A DNA stretch of 64,000 nt, taken from the NCBI GenBank assembly GCA_035771165.1, contig JAWNZC010000176.1:575501-639500 (forward strand). Reading direction: 5' to 3'. This stretch comes from Paragorgia papillata. Its lineage: Eukaryota; Cnidaria; Anthozoa; Scleralcyonacea; Coralliidae. The number at the start of each line of letters is the position of its first letter. The first letter of the stretch is position 1. Shown here one piece after another: positions 1-12,100 of the stretch. Below the pieces are notes generated by a model. It did not search any database. It saw only the letters and a program-made list of their open reading frames with translations, and was not told the origin of the DNA. The position numbers and the translations under genes are program-made.

Positions 1-1805
1 GCGTAAAACTCGGAGTAGCAACGTTCATTTTTTTAATATATATATATATATATGCATATATATGCATGTGTTATTGTTTTTAAGAGTTCGAACTAAAGAT
101 CTTGATTTCAAACTCCTAAAAACAGTAACGCATATTAAAGTGCTACCTAACAGCTTGGCATTGTACCTACTTCTTATCTTTTAAAACTCTGATGCAGATC
201 ACATTTAGTGATTGAAAATTTAAAAACGTTTTCAGATCAGATTCAAATCTATTTATTTTATTATATACATTATTCATCATCTTATGTCCCGTACGTACCT
301 ATGTTCATAAGGCATCCAATATAAAATTTGCCGTTGTCCTTTACCTTTAATAACGCGCCAAGCGCTATTTCCGTGTCACTGCATGCGATAAGTTTTCTTG
401 TCGCAATAGAATACTTCCCTTCAAATAAAACAAGTAATGATCCAAATTATCAGCTACTAGAAATAGACGAAATAGAACGTAATGATGAAACCAGTTCACT
501 GTTATATAACTCTTTTAAATGTACCCACGTTTATGAGGGATTATTGACCAGTATTCTAGCGAGAAATATTCGTTTCGTCACGCAAACTTTGTCTTGTTAC
601 CTATTGATTATTTGATTGTCTTTTTGCAGCCTTTAATCCATATTAGCCGTTGGCATAGAAACTATATTTAAGTCTATATAAAAAATCATCTTGCCAAATT
701 AAATTTCTTCATTATTTTGAAAATAACAGAATCATAAATTTTCTGGAGCCACATGTTGTTCAATTAGTATTAGACATGCGATGGAAAGAAAACATTGATT
801 AAAGAATAAAGTAAACGCACGACAATATAGTGGACTGTAGCCAAAGCGGAAAATTGTCTTGGTTTTCATATGTAATAACAGCAAACGTTGTGTGCGACTT
901 GTCTTTGTAGCGGGCAACTTGGCGGAATATTGAAACCCAACTAAGGAAGCTTTAACGTATACAGGCTGCGGTGTCAAATATATAGAAACAAATTGTACCG
1001 CCAATCGATTTTTGTCTCTTCGACGCAGAGAGTCACCATTATCACAAAATAACGTTTAAGCATTTGTTAACATTATGATTATGCAGAAGAAAAGGAGAGT
1101 TTCGTTTTGAACTACTATTTCAAATTGATTGCGCTCCGGCAGGTGTTCATTTTTTAGTTCGCTGTGCAGGAGGTAACCGAGAGCAAATGACACGATGTCT
1201 ATGATTTAAACATAATACGGATTCGTTAACTGTTGTAATATAAAACAAACAAAGAACTTACCTTCAGAAGTCTTATTACTATAGTTCGGCAAGTCATTCC
1301 AAACGTTTCTCTCGATTCTGTATAGTGACTGAGCAGATTTGACGCGGCGCGACAATAAAGTTATGAACAAGAATGCAGGGTGTTGGCATGCAGTTGGCAA
1401 GCTCGTGGCATCTGGCAACGCACGTGATGGTTTTATAAGAACGTTATTGGTTAGAAAACAATAAAGTGCGGAAATCGCACAACTTCAAATCTTATCGGAT
1501 GTAAGAAAATGTCAAATGCGCCAAGTGTGTCTCCGGTTGTTTTGCCCCGAAGCCAACCATTTAGCATTGTGATAACACAGTATTATAGTTATCCTATCAG
1601 TCGTCAAACAAAAATAAATAATAACTGTACGTCTGTACGAATAAACGAAAGGATATTTGAAAAGTGAAATGTACAACAATGATTATATATAAACTATTGC
1701 AATTATTATTACCAATTATTTGATTTTTTACTTTTTAAAATCTTACCACGATCTTGGCAGTAGGTATCATGACAAGATTGTGGAAAGGTCATATAGTATA
1801 ATATG
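1..1805. other. AT-rich DNA, no convincing gene
   Basis: No open frame here has both a credible start and recognisable protein character. An (AT)n run with TATATGCATA lies near 34-66. On the minus strand, an open stretch at about 1262-1410 ends in a good GTAAGT-type donor (reverse complement of cttacc at 1258-1263), so one exon of an unknown gene cannot be excluded. Its composition is not recognisable. Confidence 0.4.
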
Positions 1806-2345
1806 TTACAAACTCCTGACAAACTTTGGCAGTTCATAATATAGAGATCTTGGCAAGAAATATACATAAAATCTTGGCAAGATCTTGGCAAGATTTTTAT
1901 TAAACTTATATATAAAAATCTTGGCACGATCGTAGCAAGATCTTGGCAAGATCATATTCAAATTATATATAAAAATCTTGGCAAGATCGTAACAAGATCT
2001 TGGCAAGAAAATCTTGGCAAGATCGTAGCAAGATCTTGGCAAGATCATGGCAAGAAAATCATCTTTTGGATCTTGCCAAGATCTTGGCAAGATCATATTA
2101 AAATTATATATAAAAATCTTGGCAAGATCGTAGCAAGATCTTGGCAAGATCATATTAAAATTATATATAAAAATCTTGGCAAGATCGTAGCAAGATCTTG
2201 CCAAGATCTTGCCAAGATCTTGGCAAGATCATGGCAAGAACATCATTTTTGGATCTTGGCAAGATCTTGGCAAGATCATATTAAAATTATATATAAAAAT
2301 CTTGGCAAGATCGTAGCAAGATCTTGCCAAGATCTTGCCAAGATC
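1806..2345. repeat. Palindromic minisatellite of CTTGGCAAG/CTTGCCAAG units
   Basis: The core ATCTTGGCAAGATC is itself a near-perfect palindrome and recurs many times, alternating with GTAGCAAGATC and an AT-rich spacer (attaaaattatatataaa). A full unit repeats at about 56 bp (for example 2114 to 2170). Both strands are open in places because the period lets frames run on, giving low-complexity 'ARSWQDHIKIIYKN' type peptides that I do not regard as genes. Long inverted pairings between copies could form large hairpins. Confidence 0.85.
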
Positions 2346-2365
2346 CACGAGAGCCTGCAAGCAGG

Positions 2366-2432
2366 CTACAACAACAGTAACAACAGCAACAACAGCAACA
2401 ACAGCAACAATAGCAACAACAACAGTAATAAT
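2366..2432 (+). repeat. CAA/CAG-type trinucleotide microsatellite
   Basis: Runs of AACAACAGC and AACAATAGC directly follow the palindromic minisatellite. They would encode Asn/Ser tracts, but no surrounding gene is recognisable. Confidence 0.8.
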
Positions 2433-3390
2433 AAGCTAGGTCAGGCGCATATTCTAGGAAATACGGTATATGTCAGTATAGAGGGCCCTATCAGGAAATT
2501 GTGTTAATGAGAATGGTTTCATCGGATAAATATCATAATGAAATAAAGGTAAAGTGCTTTGGCTAGAAAAGTCAGCATTTCGTATACACAAAGTATTGGA
2601 AGTTTACAAATATTTACAGCAATAAAAACTTTGTTTTATTTGCCGACTTAAATTTGTATCTACCTCGCAACGTAGTTCGGAACCGCGTAAGTTCGGAATG
2701 TTCATTTCAATTATACGTATCGGATTTCAAAAGGAAGCTGAAACGGACTATAAGGGCGGCGGCATCCGACTTGTAAGTCTTCTGCTAAGTCTTCTGTATT
2801 TTACTTTCGCTATTTAACATCAAACTATATTTACAAGAAAACCCCATCAACGGGAAAGGGGATTAAGACAAAAATGACAACGTTTCGATGCGGTTAAAGT
2901 AGAAAACTGCTTTACTAAAACGTATTTTAAAACAGGCATGCGACATCTTACATGTGTCACGTTCAAACATTTACCTTGGCTTGGGCGCAGAATAAAACGC
3001 CAAATGCTGAGTGGAAAAGTCCAAAATTGATGCCCAGTCACAGCTTAGCATCTAAGTAACGTTTCCCAACTATTAGAAAGAAACCAAAGCGAAGGATGGA
3101 TGAGGATTTTGTGGGATTCAAAAACACTTCCCACACAGTTTAAAATTCCACCCACGCCATTATCTTCTTCGAGCTTTAATATAATTTCCCATCATCCTCT
3201 CTGCCTGAGCCCGCAAAAAGACTGTTTGAGCATGCGCCTTTATATTATATCAATATAATATATTATATTACATCAATATTATATCAATATTATTATATCA
3301 TAGACTCATTAATAATTCATATGTTTAAATTATATACACTAATTTATACCTGATAGTTTATTGAACGGTACAGAAATATTAAAGTATAGG
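2433..3390. other. Intergenic, AT-rich palindromic patch
   Basis: No gene is supported. From about 3238 to 3305 the sequence is a cluster of ATATTATAT/ATCAATATTA self-complementary motifs, likely a decayed AT-rich repeat. Confidence 0.4.
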
Positions 3391-3575
3391 TTATCTTGAG
3401 GCCACGAGGGGATATGTGAATAAGCACATATCCCCGAGGTTGACAGGAGTCACAATATAGAAAAGAAATATTGAGGGGAATATCCCAGAGGGGAATATTA
3501 ATCTGTTGTTTTAATTGCTGGGGCTATTGAATATATTCCCGGAAAAGAACAAAGGAAACCGAGGCATGTGAAATT
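3391..3575. repeat. Dispersed-repeat fragment with perfect hairpin
   Basis: GGGGATATGTG (3408-3418) and its exact complement CACATATCCCC (3425-3435) are separated by six bases, an 11-bp perfect stem. The following stretch contains repeated 'GGGGAATAT' and 'ATATTCCC' motifs. It has MITE-like character, but no target duplication was identified. Confidence 0.5.
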
Positions 3576-3599
3576 TAATATTCAATAAACGACGCAAAT

Positions 3600-3790
3600 A
3601 TTAAAATGAAATAATTTCAGATGATTCCAGAAAAATTTCACCTGGGCGGAGTGGGGCAAAAATGTCTGCAAAATCAGTATTGAACATCACTCGAGGAGGG
3701 GGGGACCAGGGACCTCCCAATGAAATTTTTTGGTTTCTGAGAACTCTGAAATGGCATTTCCTGCATTTGGACAATGTAAGAAATTTCATC
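3600..3790. mobile_element. Degenerate fragment related to the hAT-like insertion at 54.6 kb
   Basis: CTCTGAAATGGCATTTCCTG at about 3744-3763 also occurs at about 54690-54709, just inside the left end of the hAT-like insertion. Both places have a nearby G-rich or C-rich run. The copy here has lost recognisable termini. Confidence 0.5.
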
Positions 3791-3864
3791 TAAATAAGGA
3801 GTCTTTAATTTTAATTGCGACAACCCTAAAAATTATTGCAGGAAATTCCTTTTCATATCATTGA

Positions 3865-4062
3865 CCAATCTCATTCCCAGAGCCCACGTTCCCCACCCGG
3901 GAAACGGGAGACTCTGGGATAATCCGTTTCACATCGATATTTCATTGGCTGATGAACATGATTACTCTTCTTCCAGATCACAAGAATCCTGTGATGGCGT
4001 GAACGGATTATCCCAATCTCTCGTTTCCCGGGTGGGGAACGTGGGCTCTGGGAACGAGATTG
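3865..4062. mobile_element. Foldback MITE with ~60-bp inverted repeats
   Basis: CCAATCTCATTCCCAGAGCC at 3865 and following reads inward to CTCTGGGATAATCCG. The complementary arm CGGATTATCCCAATCTC...GGGCTCTGGGAACGAGATTG closes the element. The central spacer (about 3936-4002) is unrelated. A relative of one arm is found at 58085-58150. Confidence 0.7.
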
Positions 4063-4189
4063 ATCAGAGACCTAAGAATTTTCCAGGGGCATGTCCCAGT
4101 TCCCCTAGGAAGGGGGCCTCTCCACCCAACCATTTTGCCCCTAGTAGTAGTATAGGTATCGATCGAGCCGTATTTTTAGGGCGGCGCAG

Positions 4190-4265
4190 GGGCGGCGTTC
4201 TCATTAGTATTCAGGGCGGCGTTCTCATTAGTATTCAGGGCGGCGTTCTCATTAATATTCAGGCA
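4190..4265. repeat. 24-bp tandem repeat, three copies
   Basis: GGCGGCGTTCTCATTAGTATTCA recurs three times in direct order, the last copy carrying a TAATATT variant. It lies upstream of the GRF zinc-finger gene. Confidence 0.85.
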
Positions 4266-4285
4266 GCACTCATTAAATATTCAGT

Positions 4286-4356
4286 GTGACGCACGGTGTG
4301 ATGCACGGTGTGATGCACGGTGTGATGCACGGTGTGATGCACGGTGTGATGCACGA
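4286..4356. repeat. 12-bp tandem repeat GTGTGATGCACG
   Basis: About five to six head-to-tail copies of GTGTGATGCACG lie roughly 100 bp upstream of the GRF gene. The first copy is slightly different (GTGTGACGCACG). Confidence 0.85.
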
Positions 4357-4456
4357 AAAGTAATTTGCATACACGTGGTTGATGATATAAACCTGAGTTT
4401 GAGTGCTAGCATTACACTCGTTTGGTCTTTTTCTGGTTAAGTACAACATCACTACA

Positions 4457-5054
4457 ATGGAATGTTTACCGTGAACCTGCATCTTCGACAATTACACAGA
4501 AGGGTACGTTTTGGTTCTGTGGACAGAAACCTAGTTGCGAGTTCTTCTGCCCAGAAGAAGACTGTTACATGTTTGGGAAAGCCGTAGCCTCCTTCCATGA
4601 AAGTGGATGTATACATCCAAGGTGCTATGGCCATGGACGACTAACACAAATGCGAATGGTTAAAGATAAGATGAAAGAAAGTTATGGAAGACCTTATTTC
4701 GTTTGCTCCGAACGAGGAAATCCCTGTTCGTTTTGGCAATGGGCTGATGTTTTCGAGGGTATCAAACCAATGTGCCGACATGGTCTGATTTGTCGTACTA
4801 GCAAAGTCAAGAAAGAGGGTGACAACCAAGGTCGTCTGTTTTACTCGTGTCCCAACGAGAGAGAAAACCGCTGTGACTTTTTCGAATGGAAACCGGAAGA
4901 AGATCCCCTTGAACCATTCTCCACTGTTCTGTTTAGTATGCCACCATCTTACAGATATACAGTCAAAAAGACTGGAGAGACATTCACGAGCCATGAAACT
5001 GATCATAAGAAAGCCTACGAAAAGTACAACTGTACATTTGCTGAACATGTATAA
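4457..5054 (+). CDS. GRF-type zinc-finger protein, start region probably frameshifted
   Basis: The frame is open from 4422 to the TAA at 5052-5054 and encodes a cysteine-rich protein. An N-terminal half-finger (FWFCGQKPSCEFFC) is followed by two GRF-like modules. The first runs from CYGHG to YGRPYFVCS...CSFWQWAD; the second from CRHG to GRLFYSC...CDFFEW. Both show the GR-[PL]-[FY]-[FY]-x-C core typical of zf-GRF domains, which bind single-stranded nucleic acid in APE2 and TOP3A. The only nearby ATG before the conserved region is at 4457, one frame away: it reads MECLP then stops, while the open frame continues as REPASS. A missing base near 4469-4471 would join them. An upstream exon is the alternative. 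The biological role is unknown. Confidence 0.7.
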
Positions 5055-5077
5055 TTTTGTATTCTAATTATCTATCT

Positions 5078-5083
5078 AATAAA
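5078..5083 (+). terminator. AATAAA polyadenylation signal of the GRF gene
   Basis: A canonical AATAAA lies 24 bp after the stop codon, in AT-rich DNA. Confidence 0.6.
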
Positions 5084-5151
5084 TATATGTTTATACCTGA
5101 CTCTTTTGTGATTCATTTATCTCCAACTTTGGTCGTGTGAACACATATTGT

Positions 5152-5160
5152 TATATATAG
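5152..5160 (+). promoter_or_regulatory. Candidate TATA box (TATATATAG)
   Basis: It lies only about 20 bp before the ATG at 5178, so transcription would have to start very close to the start codon. The second paralog also has a TATA-like box. Confidence 0.35.
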
Positions 5161-5177
5161 ACCAATACGCATACGCT

Positions 5178-5539
5178 ATGGATACAATTTTTGATGAATT
5201 AAAACAACATAACATTGATATCGATAAAGATACGTTATCATTTTATATTCTAAACCTTCGTTTATAAGCGAGGAAATCGTAAGAAGAACTTAAGATATAT
5301 TTTACATGAGGAATCACTTCGAGAAGTCATGAAAAGAACGATTTTAAGTGTCGAAATATGAATTAAAGGCAAAGCGATTTATCACTTTGAAAGCGTTGCT
5401 ACGCTTTCTGTTACCAAGAGAGATATTTGAATATTTATCCTCAGTGCACGTGCAGGAGACAAAAGAGAAACTCATTAAGGGGATTAAGCGCTTAGGCAAG
5501 TCTAGGCGAGAAGGTCATTGGCAACACGCGTACATGTAA
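5178..5539 (+). pseudogene. Broken paralog of the 5762 gene
   Basis: The ATG at 5178 opens MDTIFDELKQHNIDIDKDTL, matching MDIIYDELKKNNIDIDKDTL of the intact gene at 5762, but the frame stops after about 29 codons. The next DNA (CGTTTATAAGCGAGGAAATCGTAAGAAG) matches the sequence after the stop of the second copy, so this copy lacks roughly 240 bp of the middle. A further open stretch (5348-5539) encodes a basic segment with FLLPREIFEYLSSVHVQETK. It may be the original C-terminal exon, now without its partner. The family is not recognised. Confidence 0.5.
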
Positions 5540-5687
5540 TATAGAAATTAAAATATTTTATAGCGACGCGTTACGGCATTAACGTCTAACTTTAGTGTTC
5601 CGGAACCCCCTAACCCTGAATTTTATCAATCCCCCCCGTATTCACTACGTCATATCCGATAGCTCTCCGAGTATTTTGGCGCTCTAC

Positions 5688-5697
5688 TTATATAAGT
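5688..5697 (+). promoter_or_regulatory. Candidate TATA box (TTATATAAGT)
   Basis: It lies about 65 bp before the ATG at 5762, after a GC-richer stretch (GGCGCTC). The spacing is plausible for a core promoter. Confidence 0.4.
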
Positions 5698-5761
5698 AAT
5701 AGTAACCAACTTTCATTTATACACTTTACCCCAACGGTGCGTACGGTAAACGTTTGACAAA

Positions 5762-6064
5762 ATGGATATTATTTACGACGAATTAAAGAAAAATAACATT
5801 GATATCGATAAAGACACTCTGTCGTATTACCTTAAACATTGTTTAGAAGAACATAGAGTACTATTCGACAACATCATTGAACAAATACCCAGAATATGTC
5901 TTCAACACGTTTACGTAACAAAACTGGATAAGAAACCTAATAAGAAATCCGAAAGGAACAAAGTTAGCCAAAATAATGTTATTGCTAATTGTACACCGAT
6001 TATATTCAAACACTTAGAAGCTAAATATCCAGATAAAGATAGCACAGAATCGTTGCTAAGCTAA
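5762..6064 (+). CDS. Small unknown protein, intact paralog (100 aa)
   Basis: A true ATG in context CAAAATGG opens a 100-codon frame ending at TAA 6062-6064. The product is charged and probably soluble. It starts MDIIYDELKKNNIDIDKDTL, then has a helical segment (SYYLKHCLEEHRVLFDNIIE) and a basic linker (KKPNKKSERNK). No known domain is recognised, and no signal peptide or membrane segment is visible. Fifteen residues of its N-terminus recur in the broken copy at 5178. The 3' flank (6067-6130) is also homologous to the flank of that copy, and the 21-bp satellite starts immediately after. It could also be the first exon of a longer gene interrupted by the satellite. Confidence 0.5.
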   Translation: MDIIYDELKKNNIDIDKDTLSYYLKHCLEEHRVLFDNIIEQIPRICLQHVYVTKLDKKPNKKSERNKVSQNNVIANCTPIIFKHLEAKYPDKDSTESLLS

Positions 6065-6149
6065 AGCGTTTATAACCGAGGAAATCGTAAGAAGATAGAA
6101 TGAGGAATCACTCTGAGATGGTAGCGAATCGTTATTATTTGGGTCAACT

Positions 6150-9100
6150 TACTTTTCAACTTTTTATTTTACTTTTCAACTTTTTATTTTGTCGTTTCAA
6201 CTTTTTATTTTGCGTTTCAACTTTTATTTATTTTGTCGTTTCAACTTTTTATTTTTGCGTTTCAACTTTTCATTGTCGTTTCAACTTTTTATTTTGTCGT
6301 TTCAACTTTTTATTTTGTCGTTTCAACTTTTTATTTGTCGTTTCAACTTTTTATTTTGTCGTTTCAACTTTTTATTTTGTCGTTTCAACTTTTTATTTGT
6401 CGTTTCAACTTTTTATTTTGTCGTTTCGTTTTCAACTTTTTATTTTGTCGTTTCAACTTTTTATTTTGTCGTTTCAACTTTTTATTTTGTCGTTTCAACT
6501 TTTTATTTTGTCGTTTCAACTTTTTATTTTGCGTTTCAACTTTTTATTTTGTCGTTTCAACTTTTTATTTTGGCGTTTCAACTTTTTATTTTGTCGTTTC
6601 AACTTTTTATTTGGCGTTTCAACTTTTTATTTTGTCGTTTCAATTTTTTATTTTGTCGTTTCAACTTTTTATTTTGGCGTTTCAACTTTTTATTTTGACG
6701 TTTCAACTTTTCATTTTGTCGTTTCAACTTTTTATTTTTGTTGTTTCAACTTTTTATTTTGAAGTTTCAACTTTTTATTTTGTCGTTTCAACTTTTTATT
6801 TTGGCGTTTCAACTTTTTATTTTGTCGTTTCAACTTTTCATTTTGGCGTTTCAACTTTTTATTTTGTCGTTTCAACTTTTTATTTTACTTTTCAACTTTT
6901 TATTTTGGCGTTTCAACTTTTTATTTTGACGTTTCAACTTTTTATTTTGCGTTTCAACTTTTTATTTTGTCGTTTCAACTTTTTATTTTGACGTTTCAAC
7001 TTTTTATTTTGTCGTTTCAACTTTTTATTTTGTCGTTTCAACTTTTTATTTTGTCCTTTCAACTTTTTATTTTGGCGTTTCAACTTTTTATTTTGTCGTT
7101 TCAACTTTTTATTTTACTTTTCAACTTTTTATTTTGTCGTTTCAACTTTTTATTTTGGCGTTTCAACTTTTTATTTTGTCGTTTCAAGTTTTTATTTTGT
7201 CGTTTCAACTTTTTATTTTCACGTTTCAACTTTTTATTTTGTCGTTTCAACTTTTTATTTTGGCGTTTCAACTTTTTATTTTGTCGTTTCAACTTTTTAT
7301 TTTGGCGTTTCAACTTTTTATTTTGTCGTTTCAACTTTTTATTTTGGCGTTTCAACTTTTTATTTTGTCGTTTCAACTTTTTATTTTGGCGTTTCAACTT
7401 TTTATTTTGTCGTTTCAACTTTTTATTTTGGCGTTTCAACTTTTTATTTTCACGTTTCAACTTTTTATTTTGACGTTTCAACTTTTTATTTTGTCGTTTC
7501 AACTTTTTATTTTGTCGTTTCAACTTTTTATTTTGTCGTTTCAACTTTTTATTTTGGCGTTTCAACTTTTTATTTTGTCGTTTCAACTTTTTATTTTACT
7601 TTTCAACTTTTTATTTTTGCGTTTCAAGTTTTCACTTTGTCGTTTCAACTTTTTATTTTTGCGTTTCAAGTTTTCACTTTGTCGTTTCAACTTTTTATTT
7701 TCACGTTTCAACTTTTTATTTTGTCGTTTCAACTTTTTATTTTGGCGTTTCAACTTTTTATTTTGTCGTTTCAACTTTTTATTTTGGCGTTTCAACTTTT
7801 TATTTTGTCGTTTCAACTTTTTATTTTGTCGTTTCAACTTTTTATTTTGGCGTTTCAACTTTTTATTTTGTCGTTTCAACTTTTTATTTTGTCGTTTCAA
7901 CTTTTTATTTTGTCGTTTCAACTTTTTATTTTGTCGTTTCAACTTTTTATTTTGTCGTTTCAACTTTTTATTTTGGCGTTTCAACTTTTTATTTTGTCGT
8001 TTCAACTTTTTATTTTGTCGTTTCAACTTTTTATTTTGTCGTTTCAACTTTTTATTTTGTCGTTTCAACTTTTTATTTTGTCGTTTCAACTTTTTATTTT
8101 GTCGTTTCAACTTTTTATTTTGTCGTTTCAACTTTTTATTTTGACGTTTCAACTTTTTATTTTGTCGTTTCAACTTTTTATTTTGTCGTTTCAACTTTTT
8201 ATTTTGGCGTTTCAACTTTTTATTTTGGCGTTTCAACTTTTTATTTTGGCGTTTCAACTTTTTATTTTGTCGTTTCAACTTTTTATTTTGTCGTTTCAAC
8301 TTTTTATTTTGGCGTTTCAACTTTTTATTTTGTCGTTTCAACTTTTTATTTTGTCGTTTCAACTTTTTATTTTGTCGTTTCAACTTTTTATTTTGTCGTT
8401 TCAACTTTTTATTTTGTCGTTTCAACTTTTTATTTTCGTTTCAACTTTTTATTTTGTCGTTTCAACTTTTTATTTTGTCGTTTCAACTTTTTATTTTGCG
8501 TTTCAACTTTTTATTTTGTCGTTTCAACTTTTTATTTTGGCGTTTCAACTTTTTATTTTGTCGTTTCAACTTTTTATTTTGGCGTTTCAACTTTTTATTT
8601 TGTCGTTTCAACTTTTTATTTTACTTTTCAACTTTTTATTTTGGCGTTTCAACTTTTTATTTTGTCGTTTCAACTTTTTATTTTGGCTTTTCAACTTTTT
8701 ATTTTGGCGTTTCAACTTTTTATTTTGTCGTTTCAACTTTTTATTTTGGCGTTTCAACTTTTTATTTTGTCGTTTCAACTTTTTATTTTGGCGTTTCAAG
8801 TTTTTATTTTGTCGTTTCAACTTTTCATTTTGGCGTTTCAACTTTTTATTTTGTCGTTTCAACTTTTTATTTTTGCGTTTCAAGTTTTCACTTTGTCGTT
8901 TCAACTTATCATTTTGTCGTTTCAACTTTTTATTTTGTCGTTTCAACTTTTTATTTTGGCGTTTCAACTTTTTATTTTGACGTTTCAACTTTTCATTTGT
9001 CGTTTCAACTTTTTATTTTGTCGTTTCAACTTTTTATTTTGGCGTTTCAACTTTTTATTTTGGCGTTTCAACTTTTTATTTTGGCGTTTCAACTTTTTAT

Positions 9101-12100
9101 TTTGTCGTTTCAACTTTTTATTTTACTTTTCAACTTTTTATTTTGGCGTTTCAACTTTTTATTTGTGACGTTTCAACTTTTCATTTGTCGTTTCAACTTT
9201 TTATTTTGTCGTTTCAACTTTTTATTTTCACGTTTCAACTTTTTATTTTGACGTTTCAACTTTTTATTTTGTCGTTTCAACTTATCATTTTGTCGTTTCA
9301 ACTTTTTATTTTGTCCTTTCAACTTTTTATTTTGGTCCTTTCAACTTTTTATTTTGGCGTTTCACAACTTTTTATTTTGTCGTTTCAACTTTTTATTTTA
9401 CTTTTCAACTTTTTATTTTTGCGTTTCAAGTTTTCACTTTGTCGTTTCAACTTTTTATTTTTGCGTTTCAAGTTTTCACTTTGTCGTTTCAACTTTTTAT
9501 TTTCACGTTTCAACTTTTTATTTTGTCGTTTCAACTTTTTATTTTGGCGTTTCAACTTTTTATTTTGTCGTTTCAACTTTTTATTTTACTTTTCAACTTT
9601 TTATTTTGGCGTTTCAACTTTTTATTTTGTCGTTTCAACTTTTTATTTTGGCGTTTCAACTTTTTATTTTGTCGTTTCAACTTTTTATTTTGGCGTTTCA
9701 AGTTTTTATTTTGTCGTTTCAACTTTTCATTTTGGCGTTTCAACTTTTTATTTTGTCGTTTCAACTTTTTATTTTTGCGTTTCAAGTTTTCACTTTGTCG
9801 TTTCAACTTATCATTTTGTCGTTTCAACTTTTTATTTTGTCGTTTCAACTTTTTATTTTGGCGTTTCAACTTTTTATTTTGACGTTTCAACTTTTCATTT
9901 GTCGTTTCAACTTTTTATTTTGTCGTTTCAACTTTTTATTTTGGCGTTTCAACTTTTTATTTTGGCGTTTCAACTTTTTATTTTGGCGTTTCAACTTTTT
10001 ATTTTGTCGTTTCAACTTTTTATTTTACTTTTCAACTTTTTATTTTGGCGTTTCAACTTTTTATTTTGACGTTTCAACTTTTCATTTGTCGTTTCAACTT
10101 TTTATTTTGTCGTTTCAACTTTTTATTTTCACGTTTCAACTTTTTATTTTGACGTTTCAACTTTTTATTTTGTCGTTTCAACTTATCATTTTGTCGTTTC
10201 AACTTTTTATTTTGTCCTTTCAACTTTTTATTTTGGCGTTTCAACTTTTTATTTTGTCGTTTCAACTTTTTATTTTACTTTTCAACTTTTTATTTTTGCG
10301 TTTCAAGTTTTCACTTTGTCGTTTCAACTTTTTATTTTTGCGTTTCAAGTTTTCACTTTGTCGTTTCAACTTTTTATTTTCACGTTTCAACTTTTTATTT
10401 TGTCGTTTCAACTTTTTATTTTGGCGTTTCAACTTTTTATTTTGTCGTTTCAACTTTTTATTTTGGCGTTTCAACTTTTTATTTTGTCGTTTCAACTTTT
10501 TATTTTGGCGTTTCAACTTTTTATTTTGTCGTTTCAACTTTTTATTTTGGCGTTTCAACTTTTTATTTTGTCGTTTCAACTCTTCATTTTGTTGTTTCAA
10601 CTTTTTATTTTGGCGTTTCAACTTTTTATTTTGACGTTTCAACTTTTCATTTGTCGTTTCAACTTTTTATTTTGTCGTTTCAACTTTTTATTTTGTCGTT
10701 TCAACTTTTTATTTTACTTTTCAACTTTTTATTTTGTCGTTTCAACTTATCATTTTGTCGTTTCAACTTTTTATTTTGTCGTTTCAACTTTTTATTTTGG
10801 CGTTTCAACTTTTTATTTTGACGTTTCAACTTTTCATTTGTCGTTTCAACTTTTTATTTTGTCGTTTCAACTTTTTATTTTGGCGTTTCAACTTTTTATT
10901 TTGTCGTTTCAACTTTTTATTTTGGCGTTTCAACTTTTTATTTTGTCGTTTCAACTTTTTATTTTGGCGTTTCAACTTTTTATTTTGTCGTTTCAACTTT
11001 TTATTTTGGCGTTTCAACTTTTTATTTTGTCGTTTCAACTCTTCATTTTGTTGTTTCAACTTTTTATTTTGGCGTTTCAACTTTTTATTTTGACGTTTCA
11101 ACTTTTCATTTGTCGTTTCAACTTTTTATTTTGTCGTTTCAACTTTTTATTTTGTCGTTTCAACTTTTTATTTTACTTTTCAACTTTTTATTTTGTCGTT
11201 TCAACTTATCATTTTGTCGTTTCAACTTTTTATTTTGTCGTTTCAACTTTTTATTTTGGCGTTTCAACTTTTTATTTTGACGTTTCAACTTTTCATTTGT
11301 CGTTTCAACTTTTTATTTTGTCGTTTCAACTTTTTATTTTGGCGTTTCAACTTTTTATTTTGGCGTTTCAACTTTTTATTTTGGCGTTTCAACTTTTTAT
11401 TTTGTCGTTTCAACTTTTTATTTTACTTTTCAACTTTTTATTTTGGCGTTTCAACTTTTTATTTTGACGTTTCAACTTTTCATTTGTCGTTTCAACTTTT
11501 TATTTTGTCGTTTCAACTTTTTATTTTCACGTTTCAACTTTTTATTTTGACGTTTCAACTTTTTATTTTGTCGTTTCAACTTATCATTTTGTCGTTTCAA
11601 CTTTTTATTTTGTCCTTTCAACTTTTTATTTTGGCGTTTCAACTTTTTATTTTGTCGTTTCAACTTTTTATTTTACTTTTCAACTTTTTATTTTTGCGTT
11701 TCAAGTTTTCACTTTGTCGTTTCAACTTTTTATTTTTGCGTTTCAAGTTTTCACTTTGTCGTTTCAACTTTTTATTTTCACGTTTCAACTTTTTATTTTG
11801 TCGTTTCAACTTTTTATTTTGGCGTTTCAACTTTTTATTTTGTCGTTTCAACTTTTTATTTTGGCGTTTCAACTTTTTATTTTGTCGTTTCAACTTTTTA
11901 TTTTGGCGTTTCAACTTTTTATTTTGTCGTTTCAACTTTTTATTTTGGCTTTTCAACTTTTTATTTTGTCGTTTCAACTCTTCATTTTGTCGTTTCAACT
12001 TTTTATTTTGGCGTTTCAACTTTTTATTTTGACATTTCAACTTTTCATTTGTCGTTTCAACTTTTTATTTTGTCGTTTCAACTTTTTATTTTGTCGTTTC

